From Aradus depressus (Eukaryota > Arthropoda > Insecta > Hemiptera > Aradidae), in contig OY759221.1 of the NCBI GenBank assembly GCA_963662175.1, forward strand, positions 31,432,045-31,496,044: 64,000 nt of DNA. Direction: 5' to 3'. Shown one piece after another: positions 40,090-51,018 of this stretch. Made by a program: the position numbers and the translations under genes. The notes beneath the pieces are model-generated. The model saw only the letters and a program-made list of their open reading frames with translations. It ran no database searches and had not been told where the DNA came from. Within the stretch, counting starts at the first letter, position 1. The number at the start of each line of letters is the position of its first letter.

Positions 40090-40654
40090 TTTGATCAAGT
40101 TTCGAAGGGTCCAAATTGGCAAAAAATAACTTTTTTTCTTTTTCCTTTTTCAGTGTCCGGGCGTCCGGATGACGTCATCAATGTTAATATATGAATTTTG
40201 TTTTATGTAAAATAAATATCATGTGATCTATATATGCAAAGATATAATAAAAAAAAAAACAATATTATAACAATAACAAAAAAAAAGACAGCAACGATAA
40301 AATACATTCAAGAAATTGATAATAATAAGAAAAAAGTGAAAAAAGTTTGTGTTTATTATTACGTGTTCAAACCGTCGTACTTGGCCGTGCTTTTCAGTTT
40401 TACTGAATTTTTTTTTATATAATAAATTCAGCAATCAACATACAAGTCACAAAAAAAAATAAAAATCCTTTAGTGAATCACTAATAATGTATTTCCCCTC
40501 AACAATCTCAATTACTGTCGATGTAATAAATGTATCGACATGAAATTTTATATTATTATATTTGGTGAACTGTGTCAGCTTGTTAGTTCAGTGGGAGTGT
40601 AGGCCACTCAATTGTATAAATGGCAAAAATCACAAAAAAATCGTTTAATATCAT
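40090..40654. other. AT-rich, short Rep-C scraps
   Basis: A 40228-40434 frame exists on both strands in low-complexity A/T sequence. Bases 40475-40560 carry two small Rep-C pieces in opposite orientation (AATGTATTTCCCCTC, and GTCGATGTAATAAATGTATC). Confidence 0.4.
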
Positions 40655-40915
40655 CATATTAGTAGGAACCTAAATAAATTCAAAACCCTATAAGGACGAT
40701 GCATATTAATTTTAAGCGGAATCGTTTGAAGGGAAAAGGGGGAGAGAAGGACCCTAATAATTGCCGATGTAGTGAATGCATCAACACAAAATTTAGTTTG
40801 TGAATTCTGAAGCCATTATGTAAATCAAATATTGAATTTTAGCACAAATGATCAAATTGGTTTTGGAGGGAGAGCGAAAACTAATTGATTAATTAGTGCT
40901 GAGAAAGTACATGAA
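40655..40915 (-). repeat. Rep-C, 5' half
   Basis: In reverse it runs from CCTATAAGGACGATGCATAT through CCGATGTAGTGAATGCATCA to AATTGATTAATTAGTGCTG and AAAGTAC, the entry end. Confidence 0.75.
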
Positions 40916-41042
40916 TGTTTTTTTTTACATTACCTCAACTTACATTAAGTATTGGCTAAGTTATGTATTGCCATGATTATTGAGGAAATATTGTACGTTC
41001 AGAACCACAAAAGGGCCACCAATCCAATTTCAGTTAAATCAG

Positions 41043-41600
41043 TCAACTTCTTCTTCTTCTCCCTGCGGAGCTACGGCCCGTCACAATCCTCCTCCATTCT
41101 TCTTGATCCAAAACCTTGTCCCTCCATCTTATGATGCCCAACACTCCGAGGTCCGCCTCGACGTCGTCCAGCCAACGGAGTCTGGGTCTTCCTCTTCTGG
41201 CACCTCCTGGCCTACCGTAGAGGGCCTGTTTAGGGAGTCTTCCTCTTTCCATTCTTTCTAAGTGGCCCAACTAACATAATCTCGCCTGCTTGATCACGGA
41301 CATTACCACAGTAGCTATTTATTTTCGTATTTTCTTTTGTCAACGCTCAAGTTTCACCAGTGTAAGTTACAATGGGACGGACAATAGTTTTATAGACAAG
41401 CTCGGCCCTCCACGTTAATGTGCGGAACTTGCGTATTTTTTGGACAGCAAAGAGACATCTGTTCCCTGCCGCAATGCGTGCTCTTATTTCATGGCTAACG
41501 TCATTATCTTCTGTGATCAGAGTCCCAAGATATTTCAATTCCCCGACTACTGAAAATTGATGCTCATTGATAGAAATTACTTCAGGATCAAAATATTTTA
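41043..41600 (-). pseudogene. RTE-like LINE relic: RT end and C-terminus
   Basis: Minus frames show ELKYLGTLITEDNDVSHEIR, ARIAAGNRCLFAVQKIRKF and YKTIVRPIVTYTGET, the thumb region of an RTE-type endonuclease-RT protein. A gap with shifted frame follows, then GHLERMERGRLPKQALYG and GRPRLRWLDDVEADL, and DQEEWRRIVT near 41060. The G-H-x-x-R-M and RGRPRLRWLDD motifs are standard for this LINE group. The upstream RT is replaced by Rep-C at about 41600. Frameshifts make it non-functional. Confidence 0.82.
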
Positions 41601-41925
41601 TATTTAAATTCAAAACCTCATTCTCGCGAAATCGACTGAAGGAAATGAGGATAAGAGAAAGAACCCGACTCAAAAACGCTAATAACTGCCGATGTAATGA
41701 ATGTATCGATACACAATTTTGTATGAGGATTCAAAAACCCTTATGTAAGGCAACTATTGATTTTTAGTCCAAACTGTCGATTGGTTTCGGACACATATAA
41801 AATTTCGTTTAGATACATTCAACCTATCGTCTTCACAGACACACATATAGACAAATGTTTTCCTTTTTCATTTTTGGAATCATTACATCACTTTTTCTAC
41901 ACTTCGTATAACTGGAGAAGTAATT
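41590..41925. repeat. Rep-C, two halves in opposite orientation
   Basis: Bases 41590-41785 read in reverse (GAAATCGACTGAAGGAAATG, then CCGATGTAATGAATGTATCG). Bases 41790-41925 read forward (ACACATATAAAATTTCGTTT, then ACAGACACACATATAGAC and a final CTTCGTATAACTGG). Confidence 0.7.
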
Positions 41926-41929
41926 TTAA

Positions 41930-42394
41930 AATTTTAAGTTAATTTGTGTTTACAGGAAAAACTCTTCATAGAAACGAAGTGTGGAAAACAGTCCATCAAT
42001 CTTGTGAGACACGATATATTTAATTAATTATTTCTTAATACATTAAAAACTAATTTGAATTAATTCACACTTAAAATAAATAAAAAAAAGTGTTTCGTGC
42101 CGCTCTGAATAAAGATATTAGATGAATTACAAGGAAAAACTTCATTTACATTATTAAAAAGTCCAAACACGCAACCGTTCGTCGAGAATGTATCACAGTT
42201 CCTTTTTTTACAACGTCGTTAAAGTCGATTAAATACATTTACTAGGGTAGATCGTAAATTTAAATTTCATTGCTACATTTCATTATCGATAAATAACCAT
42301 TTTGTAGTGTTCACTAGTGAACTAGTGAGGCCGAGGTAGCACGATGGCCTACTGTGTTTAAGATCGCAGGTTCATTTTTTTTAAATAGAAAATA
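41930..42394. other. AT-rich, SINE head scrap
   Basis: Mostly unassigned. Bases 42331-42375 (GGCCGAGGTAGCACGATGGC, then AGATCGCAGGTTCA) look like a tRNA-like SINE head. Confidence 0.35.
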
Positions 42395-42960
42395 AAGGAA
42401 TAAATTCGGTGAATGGCTACTACTTGAATTGAGCCCCTTTAATCCCCCCTTCCGTTTAGCCGATTTGGCTGAAAATCAATAGTTGTTGCCCTTAGAGGAT
42501 GATGGGTACAATTTTAGAATTTCATATCAATAAGTTTATTCAGGACGAATAATATGAAATTTTGTTGAAAATAATGCATCGAATTTCTGACCGATTACAT
42601 GACTTCCCCTAAATAGTCTTCTATTGGGGCTAGAATTTTACTTTCCCAGCTATACAAATATAGGGAAAGTTGTATTATCAGTCAGAAACTCAATTTTGAG
42701 TTTCCACAGGAAAATCATATTTTCCGACCCCCTGATTCCAAAATAAAAAAAAAACAAAAAACATAACTTTCTTTATATGTAAAATTTCTGTCTGTTTGTG
42801 ATTATGTCTCTCTGTGAACACGACAAGACACGATAAGATGACTGTATCTACACGAAATCGTATATGTGTATGCAGAACCCATGTATGGGGGGAATTTATA
42901 TATGAAATTTTGTGTCGATAAATTCAATACAACGGCAGTTATTGTATTAACCCTAGTAGT
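42395..42960. repeat. Two Rep-C copies tail to tail
   Basis: A forward copy at 42395-42620 ends CCGATTACATGACTTCCCCT. A reverse copy at 42640-42960 begins TTTACTTTCCCAGCTATACA and runs to GATAAATTCAATACAACGGC. Together they make a 560-bp imperfect inverted repeat. Confidence 0.75.
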
Positions 42961-43054
42961 AGTATAGGAGGCAGTTGGGCCAGACAGACATAGACAGCCT
43001 CTCCACCTTCGTACCTCCCCACGCACAAATCACCGGCTTTGTACTGGTACTATT

Positions 43055-43760
43055 AACCCTACACCCTATCCCTTGACCTATATGGCTGGAAATCAATAGG
43101 TGTAGTCCTCATGGAGTCCTGCAAAGATGTATCACATGCCGATTTTTTTTTTTTTTGTTATTAGGTTGTAAAGGAGCCTTGCATTGTAGCAATATCAGTA
43201 TTACCATAGTCAGCGTGAGAAGAGCTCGGGGAACAAAGGGTTAATGAGGGACTGGGATTGACCATCGGCGGAACAATTGCGCTGATCGTCCCCAGCCAAT
43301 CTTACAATGCCAATTTACAATGCCTGTTTCTGCTCCCGCCATCGCAGGAACATCGGATAGACTGTTTCCGTCATCATCTGCCATAGATCCACTCCCCAAA
43401 TACGATCTTGTCCCATGAATCAACTCCACCCTAGCTTGGTCGTACAGCGGACATTCGAGGACCACCTGTGAAAGAAGAACAACTTGCGAGTTAAAATTAC
43501 CATGAATCCCCTGATTCATTTATTATATCGGGAGTTATCGTGGATCACAGACACACACACACAGACATAACTTTTTTTTCATTTTCGGAATCAGGAAACA
43601 TGAAATTACATTAGAAACTCAACATATAATTTCAAACCGATTACATAACTTCTCTATACATTGTACATTAATGAAAGTAAAAACTCTACTAATTGCCAAA
43701 TAATGAGTAATGAATGTATCGACACAAAATTTAGTATTGAGATTTTGGAGGGAGAAAGAA
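43055..43760. repeat. Rep-C pieces around an R1-like relic
   Basis: Forward pieces lie at 43055-43140 and 43500-43680 (TATCGGGAGTTATCGTGGAT, then CGATTACATAACTTCTC). A reverse piece lies at 43680-43760 (GAATGTATCGACACAAAATT). Confidence 0.65.
43330..43480 (-). pseudogene. R1-like LINE relic
   Basis: The minus frame shows QVVLECPLYDQARVELIHGT then RSYLG, identical to the 25.6 kb copy. Divergent codons and a stop follow. It extends no further than about 150 bp. Confidence 0.75.
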
Positions 43761-43769
43761 AAATTTGGG

Positions 43770-44457
43770 GCCTCGAACCAAGGAAAATATGAAACAATAA
43801 AATGTAAATTTATAGACGGAATTGATAAATATAGAAACAAAATGAAAGTGAGGGTAAACATTTTTTGTTTTTTGAAAACAAATTAATATGGGGGTGGGGG
43901 GGGGGGGGGGGGTGGTAGTTTTGTTGTAATATGGACATGGTTGGTCGTCCACTTAAAACGACCCCTGGGGCAACAAATCAACAAATGAACATCATCCAGA
44001 GTACACCAGTTATCATGTTTAATTTTCGACAAGTTTTTCCTCCTTAAAAAGCCACATCATCCGTCCGTTTAATGTGCATACAATCAATTCTACATTAATT
44101 TCGAGTACAAAAGGAAAAAAAATTTGAAAAAGTTAAGCCGTTTAGCCAAAATACCTACGTTTAATACTTTTCATTAAATTTAGAGCGCAACGTGGTGGCC
44201 GAGCTGAGAACTAAAACAGGGACACTTAACCTTAAGGAGGAAAAACGTCTCGAAAATTTAACATGAAAACTATATATATGCATATACGAGTATATATATA
44301 TATATATACGAGTATATATATATACACTTTTAGGCCAAATTAAAGGATCACGTTATCATGAAATTTAAAAAATGAATTAGAATAAATTTACATATGTAAT
44401 ATCACAGAGGTGAAAAAGCATAACATATGTATATCTATAATGGTAACAAATAATATA
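43770..44457. other. No gene; G run and TA repeats
   Basis: A G run at 43896-43912, (TA/CG)-rich microsatellite at 44275-44325, the rest unassigned. ACAAATAATATA at 44446-44457 is the left SINE-A target duplication. Confidence 0.4.
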
Positions 44458-44802
44458 GGTTTAGGTTTAGGTTTTATGACTCATGCCCGGGCTTTAACTA
44501 CGAGGTCATATCGCCTACTGGCGCTCTGTCATGTCACTCTGGTGGACATGAGCCCGACTCTACTGTGGGAGTCCTAAATTTTGCTTACCCTAAATTTTTA
44601 TTCACCTAGGGTAGGGGTCTTTAACGAGTACCTGACATCGTACAGGCTCGGGACCATCGCTTAACGTCCCATCCGAAGGACGGCGTGCTTAAGTTTATTT
44701 TACCTCCCAGATAAAATAAACTAAGGGCCTCGATCGGGTTACGAACCCACATCCTTGAGCTCAGAAGTCAAGCACGCATACCACTGAGCTACCGGCGCCC
44801 TC
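44458..44802 (-). mobile_element. SINE-A, complete copy with 12-bp TSD
   Basis: The flanks ACAAATAATATA (44446-44457 and 44803-44814) are identical. The tail is degenerate (GGTTTAGGTTTAGG), with TTTAGG rather than TTAGG. A and B boxes are present in the complement. Confidence 0.9.
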
Positions 44803-44914
44803 ACAAATAATATATAACAACCAGCCGAGTAACTATCTACAATACATGAGCTATTGGACGGCTACTTCTCTTAGTCTGCAAGCAATCTTTCAAGACCAGG
44901 TAGTACAGTATAGG

Positions 44915-45360
44915 GAAAGTTATGTAGTAGTAGTATTTGGGTTTTTGTTTGGCACGCAACAGCCAGGGTCATAGCGCCAATCTAGCGTATTTTACGGGAA
45001 AGTTATGTAATCTGTCAGAAATTTCAAGACTTCCAACCTCCTGATTCCAAAAATGGAAAAAAAAAAATTGCTCTGTGTGTGTGTCTGTAAGCGCAATAAC
45101 TCTCAGTAGAATGAATGTATCGACACCAAATTATATATGTGTATACAGCACACTCTAAGGACAACATATATTGATTTTCAGCTAAATCGGACAATGGGAT
45201 GGGCGGTGGCTTAACAAAAAAACTCTAATAACAATGGATTGATTGACACCATTCAAAAGGACAAAATATTGTGTTTTAGCACGTACGGTCGATTTGGAGA
45301 GAGAGGAGAGAGCAAAAACGTAATTGATTAATTCTTGCTGGGGAAGTACATAGTCGGTGA
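44915..45360 (-). repeat. Rep-C, nearly full length
   Basis: It runs from TATAGGGAAAGTTATGTAGT through GTAGAATGAATGTATCGACA and CTAAATCGGACAATGGGATG to TAATTGATTAATTCTTGCTG and GGGGAAGTACA, the entry end. An extra GGGAAAGTTATGTAAT near 45000 suggests a small duplication. Confidence 0.72.
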
Positions 45361-45560
45361 TACACTTTTTTTTTGTTAAGGTTTTTAAAGGAAGCCGGAT
45401 CCTCAAGCCTTCCAAGATATCCATACGTCTTCTTTTGGTACCCTCCTGCAAGAGTGCCACTATGGTTTTCATTATGGCCCTCGTTTTGACAATAAATAAA
45501 GTCTGTGTGACTCGAGTCAGTACTACTAGAGATGTAAAAGCAGAAGTGACTGCTGTATCA
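45360..45560 (-). pseudogene. Possible Penelope-like GIY-YIG C-terminal fragment
   Basis: The minus frame reads VALLQEGTKRRRMDILEGLR then IRLPLKT. It parallels SLLQHIQKSRKMDILESIKI in the GIY-YIG frame at 50983. The catalytic start is missing. Similarity is short, so the call is moderate. Confidence 0.45.
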
Positions 45561-45928
45561 AGAGATAAACACTTCAACATAAGTTGTCCTCCATATCGAC
45601 TATATACCTGGAGGACTTATATTGTTGACATATTGTCGTGTTGTCTTGAGGTATGTATAGGAGAGTATGCCACTTAGTTGTCCTCAATTCTCCTTGCTAA
45701 TTGTCAGTCTATCAACCAAGAACAATATTGACAAGTCCGAGGAGGGTTTCGGATATTGGCAAATATGTAGTCGATCGTATACGTGGATTGTTGAGTTGAG
45801 GTAATGCTTGGCGACCAAACAGCTTGTGGGAGAACAATGAAGTGGTGCGGGGACCCCAAACCCTCGAGATGATAACTGATATCATTAATCAACTAACAAT
45901 AAAACAAAGGCTCCTTCACAACGGAGTT
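45561..45928. other. Unassigned sequence
   Basis: A 62-codon minus frame (45704-45892) contains STYTIDYIFAN, which loosely recalls LINE endonuclease ends (TIDxxF). Too little is present for a call. Confidence 0.3.
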
Positions 45929-46174
45929 GGAGGAGATAGACAAAACACAGAGCGTCCAAGGTCAGAGGGACATACAGTAGAGGACATACATTTGTCTAAC
46001 TTCTAGTAGGAGGAGATAGACAAAACACATCAGAGCGACCAAGGTCAGTCGGACATACAGAGGAGGACATACACTTGTCTCCTTCTAGTAAGGAGGAGAT
46101 AGACAAAACACATCAGAACGACCAAGGTCAGTCGGACATACAGAGGAGGACATACACTTGTCTCCTTCTAGTAG
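45929..46174. repeat. Tandem repeat, 80-83-bp unit, three copies
   Basis: Copies start GGAGGAGATAGACAAAACAC at 45929, 46009 and 46092. The last two are nearly identical. The first lacks three bases and has several changes. Confidence 0.92.
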
Positions 46175-46184
46175 GATGACCGAC

Positions 46185-46490
46185 TTCGTATAGCTGTGGA
46201 AGTGATATGTCATGTCTGTCTGTGTGAACACGATAACTGCCGATAGAATGAATTCATCGACATGAAATTGTATATGTGTATCAAGAACCCCAAAAGGATG
46301 CCGCCTATTGATTTTCAGTCAAATCGGTCAAATGGAAGGGGAGATTAGGTGGCCTCAACCCAAAAACTCTATTAACGCCAAAGTAATGAATGTCTCGATA
46401 TGACTTTTTTTTATATGTAAATTCAAAACCCCATGAGGACGAAACTTATCACCTTTCCGCAAAATCGGCTGAAGAAAGGCAGGATCAGAG
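46185..46490 (-). repeat. Rep-C, 3' half
   Basis: It runs from CTTCGTATAGCTGTGGAAGT through GATAACTGCCGATAGAATGA and TTGATTTTCAGTCAAATCGG to a second unit near 46440. Confidence 0.72.
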
Positions 46491-46769
46491 GTTTCAGAAG
46501 TCCCTGAGACAACTTTTTTAAATGTTCATTCAAATTTCATAACGTTGATTCCATAGGTTGCAGACTCTTGAGTTTGTACATTACCTAATAAGTTTGTGAA
46601 AATTGTTAACGTGTATTGATGTGGAGAAACATCAGCTGGTTACGTTCATTGCCCGTATTTTTTTGTGACTAGGTTCCCCGAGGGAAATCACGTCGTCTCA
46701 AGCTGGAAACAGAACCTCCCACTGAGAATACCAGAGAGAAAATTGTAAGAATGTTCTCAATACATTTTT

Positions 46770-47322
46770 TAAAAAAAAGTCGCCGGTGAATTACTGGCTA
46801 TGTACTTCCCCAGGGACCGTTTAGCTAAACTTTTTTATTTAATTAAATAATATTTGACCACTATGGTGGTATTTGAATCCTCAAACTAAATTTTATGTCA
46901 ATACATTCATTGCATTTGCATTTATTAGGGTATTTGAATCGAATCCCCCTTCGGCTGATTCCACTGAAAATTAATAGGAGTCGTGCTTATGGAGCTTTGA
47001 ATTTATATATGAAATTTCGTGTCAATACATTCATTAAAATTATTAGAGTTTTTGTATTAAGCCTCCACCCCTAATCTCCCCCTTCTCTTTGGCAAAATTG
47101 GTTGAAAATAAATACGTGTCGTCCTTAAATACTTCTGGATACATAAAATTTTGTGTCGATATTCATACTATCGGGAGTTCACAAACTCACAGACAGATAG
47201 ATTTTTTTTTCTTTATTGTGGAATAAGGGGTCGGAAAACATGAAACTCCGTTGAAAACTCCGCATCTAATTTTAGACCGATTACATTACTTCCTCTATAC
47301 TTCGTATAGCTGGAGAAGACGT
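46770..47322 (+). repeat. Rep-C, nearly full length
   Basis: It has the entry AAGTCGCCGGTGAATTACTG, then GTACTTCCCCAG. Three internal units follow, then the end segment ACCGATTACATTACTTCC and CTATACTTCGTATAGCTGGA. Confidence 0.82.
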
Positions 47323-47529
47323 CCGATGAGTCCGAACCCGCGATCTTGAGCTCATTAAGCTCACGCTACCCCAGGAGCCATTGGCGCGCAGCTTCCTTGT
47401 GTGCAATATTAATTGAAAAACTTTTCTTTTTTTTTTATACATGATAATGTTTGAGTAAAATGGTCGTAACAGTTAAATGATACAAACTAAAACGCAAATG
47501 GCAAGATAAAATGTTGTTAAATAGTATTA

Positions 47530-47811
47530 TAGCTCAAGTTCGCGGGTTCGAAACCCGGCCGTAAGCCCTTAGTTTATTTTATCTGGGAGGTAAAATAAAC
47601 ATTAAGCGATGGTCCCGAGCCTGTACGATGTCAGGTACTCGTTAAAGACCCCTTCCCTAAGTGAATAAAAATTTAGGGTAGGCAAAATTAATACTCTCAT
47701 AATAGAGTCAGCCCACCGGTCATGTCCACCAGAGCGACGAAAAGAGCGCTCTGATTGTAGGCGATATGACCTTGTACATTAGTTAAAGCCAGAGCGTGAG
47801 TCATAATAACT
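47530..47811 (+). mobile_element. SINE-A, 5'-truncated
   Basis: It starts at AGCTCAAGTTCGCGGGTTCG, lacks about 30 bases including CGCCGTCCTTCGGATG, and ends GTGAGTCATAATAACTAA. Confidence 0.82.
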
Positions 47812-48150
47812 AATAACATAACAGTTCTATTAAAAATACGTTCTATGAGTGGAAAAGGCAGACACAAAAATAAAAATTGCGCACTGTAGTAAACTTATGG
47901 AACGGTGGCGAAAAGGCGCAGCAAAGACAGTGTACACCCGAGCTAACTTGTGGAGGGGATATGTGATATTCTCTGTAGAGTGATTGTGACTGCCTCTAGC
48001 TCTGACGGCGTATTTACTTCGTTGTCGTGTTACATTACTGGTATTACACGAGATAATATGAAGATGGCTGATGTAATGAGAAGTGATTATTTCACAGGAT
48101 GTCAAATATAAGATAGTCTGACCTCTCACCGATTTTTATTGGTAGTAATA

Positions 48151-48186
48151 GCTAGCCGGCTTTCGAGGTTTCCCTCATCATCAGGC
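48151..48186 (-). ncRNA. Hammerhead-like ribozyme motif, family F1
   Basis: Same core as 35247-35282; predicted triplet CTA. Confidence 0.6.
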
Positions 48187-48391
48187 AGTCTGATAAAAAA
48201 TTAAAAAGTTTGAATAGAACTTTTGAATAATATAATGTCCACCATCTCAAGCAGTTGTGACTCAGATGGTGGACAGGGATAACTCGTCTGTCCCCATCCA
48301 TATTTTAAATTGTTAATGTTTTAGATTGTTATTTATTTATTTTTATTATATTATTTAGTTCTATTCAAAATTTTAAATTTTTTATCGGACT

Positions 48392-48427
48392 GCCTGATGA
48401 TGAGGGAAACCTCGAAAGCCGGCTAGC
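48392..48427 (+). ncRNA. Hammerhead-like ribozyme motif, family F1
   Basis: Right-arm partner of 48151-48186, identical core. Confidence 0.6.
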
Positions 48428-48489
48428 TATTACTACTAATAAAAATCTGTGAGAGGTCAGACTATCTTATATTTGACATCCTGTGACAC

Positions 48490-48904
48490 GAGATAATCTA
48501 TCAAGTGTGCAAAATTTTATTCTGAATTATTGTCAACAATTTTCATATAATAAGTGAACCGTAACGTTGGTAATTTAATATTTCCGAAATTAATCCGGAT
48601 TTATTATACTCGTATTGTGTTATTATACTCGTATTGTAATTAAGACTATCGTATTGGCGAAATATTAATTGTAATAAATGAATTATAAATGAATAAATGC
48701 TGGATTTGGAGGATTATTAATATTTAATAGAATATAAAATTACACAACGTGATATTATCAAATAAGAGAATAGAATAGAACAAATGAAATATTATATTAA
48801 AAATGTTTCTACTGAAATGTCATTCCTTTTTTCTCTTCCATTGAACATACACAGACGATGTTTATACAGAGTAAATAATTGGACTTTTCTAGGAAAACAG
48901 GCTA
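48490..48904. other. No feature seen
   Basis: AT-rich sequence with a small tandem (TTATACTCGTATTG twice near 48605). Confidence 0.4.
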
Positions 48905-49885
48905 AAAACGACGTTGGTAAATCACTGGTGTATGTACTTCCCCAGCAAGGGAACTTAACCTTCGCTTAGCCTCTTAACCTACTAAACATTATTCTTAACC
49001 TTCGCTCTCCCTCCAAAGCCAACCGTTTGGATTAAAATTCAATATTTGACTTACATAGCGGCTTATGAATCCTCATACTAAATTTTTTATCGATACATCC
49101 ATTATATTGGCAGTTACAGTGGAGTGTCGTTAATCTGGATCGATCAGGACCGGGACCCATCCGGATTACTGAATTGTCCGGATTTTCAAATGTGCTTTCA
49201 ATAACTGTATACATACGTATATGTATCGGACTAGAGAATATATGACGCTCGGGAGTCTACTGGATTGCAAAATAGAGGCTGAACATGTACATTATGTAAT
49301 TTAGATTAGTAACTCTACAATACTTTTTAGAAAAAAAAAACAAGAATCTACAGTAATTAATGGAAACTTACAAGAGTTGACGTACGTTTCTTTGCCGTCA
49401 TGTCTCTCAGTCTTTAAAGAAGTACGAGTTGTGTCGCCGTCCCCTCAGGTTGCCTCTCTAACCACACACCTCCCACATCCCACCTGCTCTCACCGCCAAG
49501 CCGGTCCGGATTTGCGACGCTCCAGATTTTTGACGTCCGGATTTCCGACGCTCTACTGTATTAGACTATTTGTGTCGAGATCCCCCCTTCCCTTTGACGG
49601 ATTAATATATGCAATATTTAAGGTTTTTTGAATTTAAATATAAAATTTTTGTCTAAACATTCATTACATCGGTAGTTCTTTGAATTTTTAATTTAAACAC
49701 TCCTCTGATCCCCCCCACCCCTTGGGCTGATTCCGCTGAAACTTAATAGGTGACGTCCTTAGAGAGATCTGGAAACAAATATAAAATTTCGTGTCGATTT
49801 ATTCATTCTATCGAGATTTTATCGTGAGATTCCGTTGAAAACTCCGCATCGAATTTCTGGTCGATTAGATAACTTCCCCTATACT
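48905..49885 (+). repeat. Rep-C interrupted by a Tigger-like element
   Basis: It has the entry GACGTTGGTAAATCACTGGT, then GTACTTCCCCAGC. The first unit breaks at GGCAGT|TA (49116) and resumes at TA|TTAGACTATTTGTGTCGAG (49561). The remaining units run to ACTTCCCCTATACTTC near 49885. Confidence 0.78.
49117..49558. mobile_element. Tigger/pogo-like non-autonomous DNA element, TA duplication
   Basis: The left end CAGTGGAGTGTCGTTAATCT and the complement of the right end, CAGTAGAGCGTCGGAAATCC, are matching terminal repeats of the CAGT type. TA flanks both sides (49115-49116 and 49559-49560). The 442-bp inside has no transposase. CAGT-A-GxxxCGT...TCCGGA ends plus TA duplication are typical of pogo/Tigger elements. 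Confidence 0.85.
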
Positions 49886-50314
49886 TCAGGGATGAAAGAG
49901 ATTGATTAGGACTGCATTAACAGTGAGACCAATATATGGGATCATACATCACAGATAGATGACATATCTATATGTACGTATCTGAAGAAGTCACAAGAAG
50001 AGGCGAGGCAGAAGTGGAACAGACGAAATGGAGGATTTGATCAATCTTCACAGAAACATCCATATTACATCTTCACAAGTTCTATAAATCGGCTGACTCA
50101 ATGTAATCTTCTGAAGAAATATGATTTATATCGGCCATTTGTAAAAGTCTCTTTCAGTTACATCTGCAAGATCGCATTCGAGATACTCTCCATTCTTCAA
50201 TGTAGAACGGGAGAACGAGAATACGTTCTGGTGACAAGAGTTGGCTGGTGCTTTTTGGAGCATGAAGAATGACCACAACGCTCAGAGGAGGCCGACATCT
50301 TTAAAAGTGCCCAA
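49886..50314. other. Unassigned sequence
   Basis: Moderately complex DNA without open frames or known repeats. Confidence 0.35.
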
Positions 50315-50535
50315 AAGACCGAAATCACCGGCAATGTACTTCCCCAGCACGAATTAATCAATTAATTTTCAGCTCTTCCTCCAAAACCTCCAATCCGTTT
50401 GGGTTAAAAATCATACTAAATTTTGTGTCAATAGATTCAATACATCGTTATTCGAGTGTTTGTATCGAGGCTCCCTTCTCAGATCTACCCCTTCCCTTCA
50501 GCCAATTCCGCTCAAAATTAATAAATGTCTATTAT
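50315..50535 (+). repeat. Rep-C, 5' half
   Basis: It has the entry CACCGGCAATGTACTTCCCC, then AGCACGAATTAATCAATTAA, and one internal unit ending CAAAATTAATAAATGTC. Confidence 0.78.
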
Positions 50536-50609
50536 TGTCGTCTACTATGTTATTATAGTACTTTCTTCACTATATTATTGACACCTCAAATATTTGTAAT
50601 GCCTTAGGT

Positions 50610-50745
50610 ATCCTGAGGATTGTATAAATATGACAACTTAGCAAACTTTTGAAATTTGTGCTGATAGCGTAAGCCGAAACCGATATAATTTATGTATATA
50701 TGTTAGTGGAATTAGACAATATAAAACTTAAACAAGTTCTGTTTT
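50610..50745 (+). repeat. F6-family repeat
   Basis: It has TATCCTGAGGATTGTATAAA, then TTTGTG, CTGATA, GCGTAAGC, CGAAACCGAT and GAATTAGACAATATAAAAC. A GUAA-type loop closes a short helix II. Two bases of the core (GA) are deleted. Confidence 0.55.
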
Positions 50746-50981
50746 AATTTATTTTCTTTACTTTAATAGAAAATAATTATAAGAATAAGCGGTCCATTCT
50801 TCTTCAAATCTGTAGAAGATTTTAATGATCTGACTCAGCCAATTTCATGAATTTTAGTAGATTCATAGATAAACCGACTTTAGTGAAAATAATGTATAAT
50901 ATGAAGATGTAGTGAGAGTGATTATTTCACAGGTTGTAAAACAAAATATAGTCTGAAATCTCACAGATTTTATTTATATTT

Positions 50982-51018
50982 GCTAGCCGGCTTTCGAGGT
51001 TGCCCTCGTCATCAGGCA
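50982..51018 (-). ncRNA. Hammerhead-like ribozyme motif overlapping the GIY-YIG stop codon
   Basis: Minus strand: helix I TGC, CTGATGA, extra C, helix II GAGG/CCTC with GCAA tetraloop, GAAA, helix III AGCCGGCT, triplet CTA, helix I GCA. Helix I pairs over three positions. This is the best-preserved F1 motif. The predicted cut lies between 50984 and 50983, inside TAG. Confidence 0.65.

Larger units (their letters stand above)
48092..48486. repeat. F1 palindrome, second copy
   Basis: Arms about 48092-48221 and 48358-48486 are inverted copies. The loop contains the internal foldback CCACCATCTCAAGCAGTTGT and ACTCAGATGGTGG, and the CTCGTCTGTCCCCATCCATA segment shared with 35.3 kb. Confidence 0.9.

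Noticed and set aside
45590..45665. Tetraspanin-like SCC motif followed by a possible GT donor (LSCCLEV)
   Set aside because: No acceptor in the right phase and no loop context; the surroundings are retroelement relics.
47318..47345. A hammerhead-like string CGATGAGTCCGAAC
   Set aside because: It comes from the junction of a Rep-C end and a SINE-like head, lacks the CTGA part and has no pairing helices.
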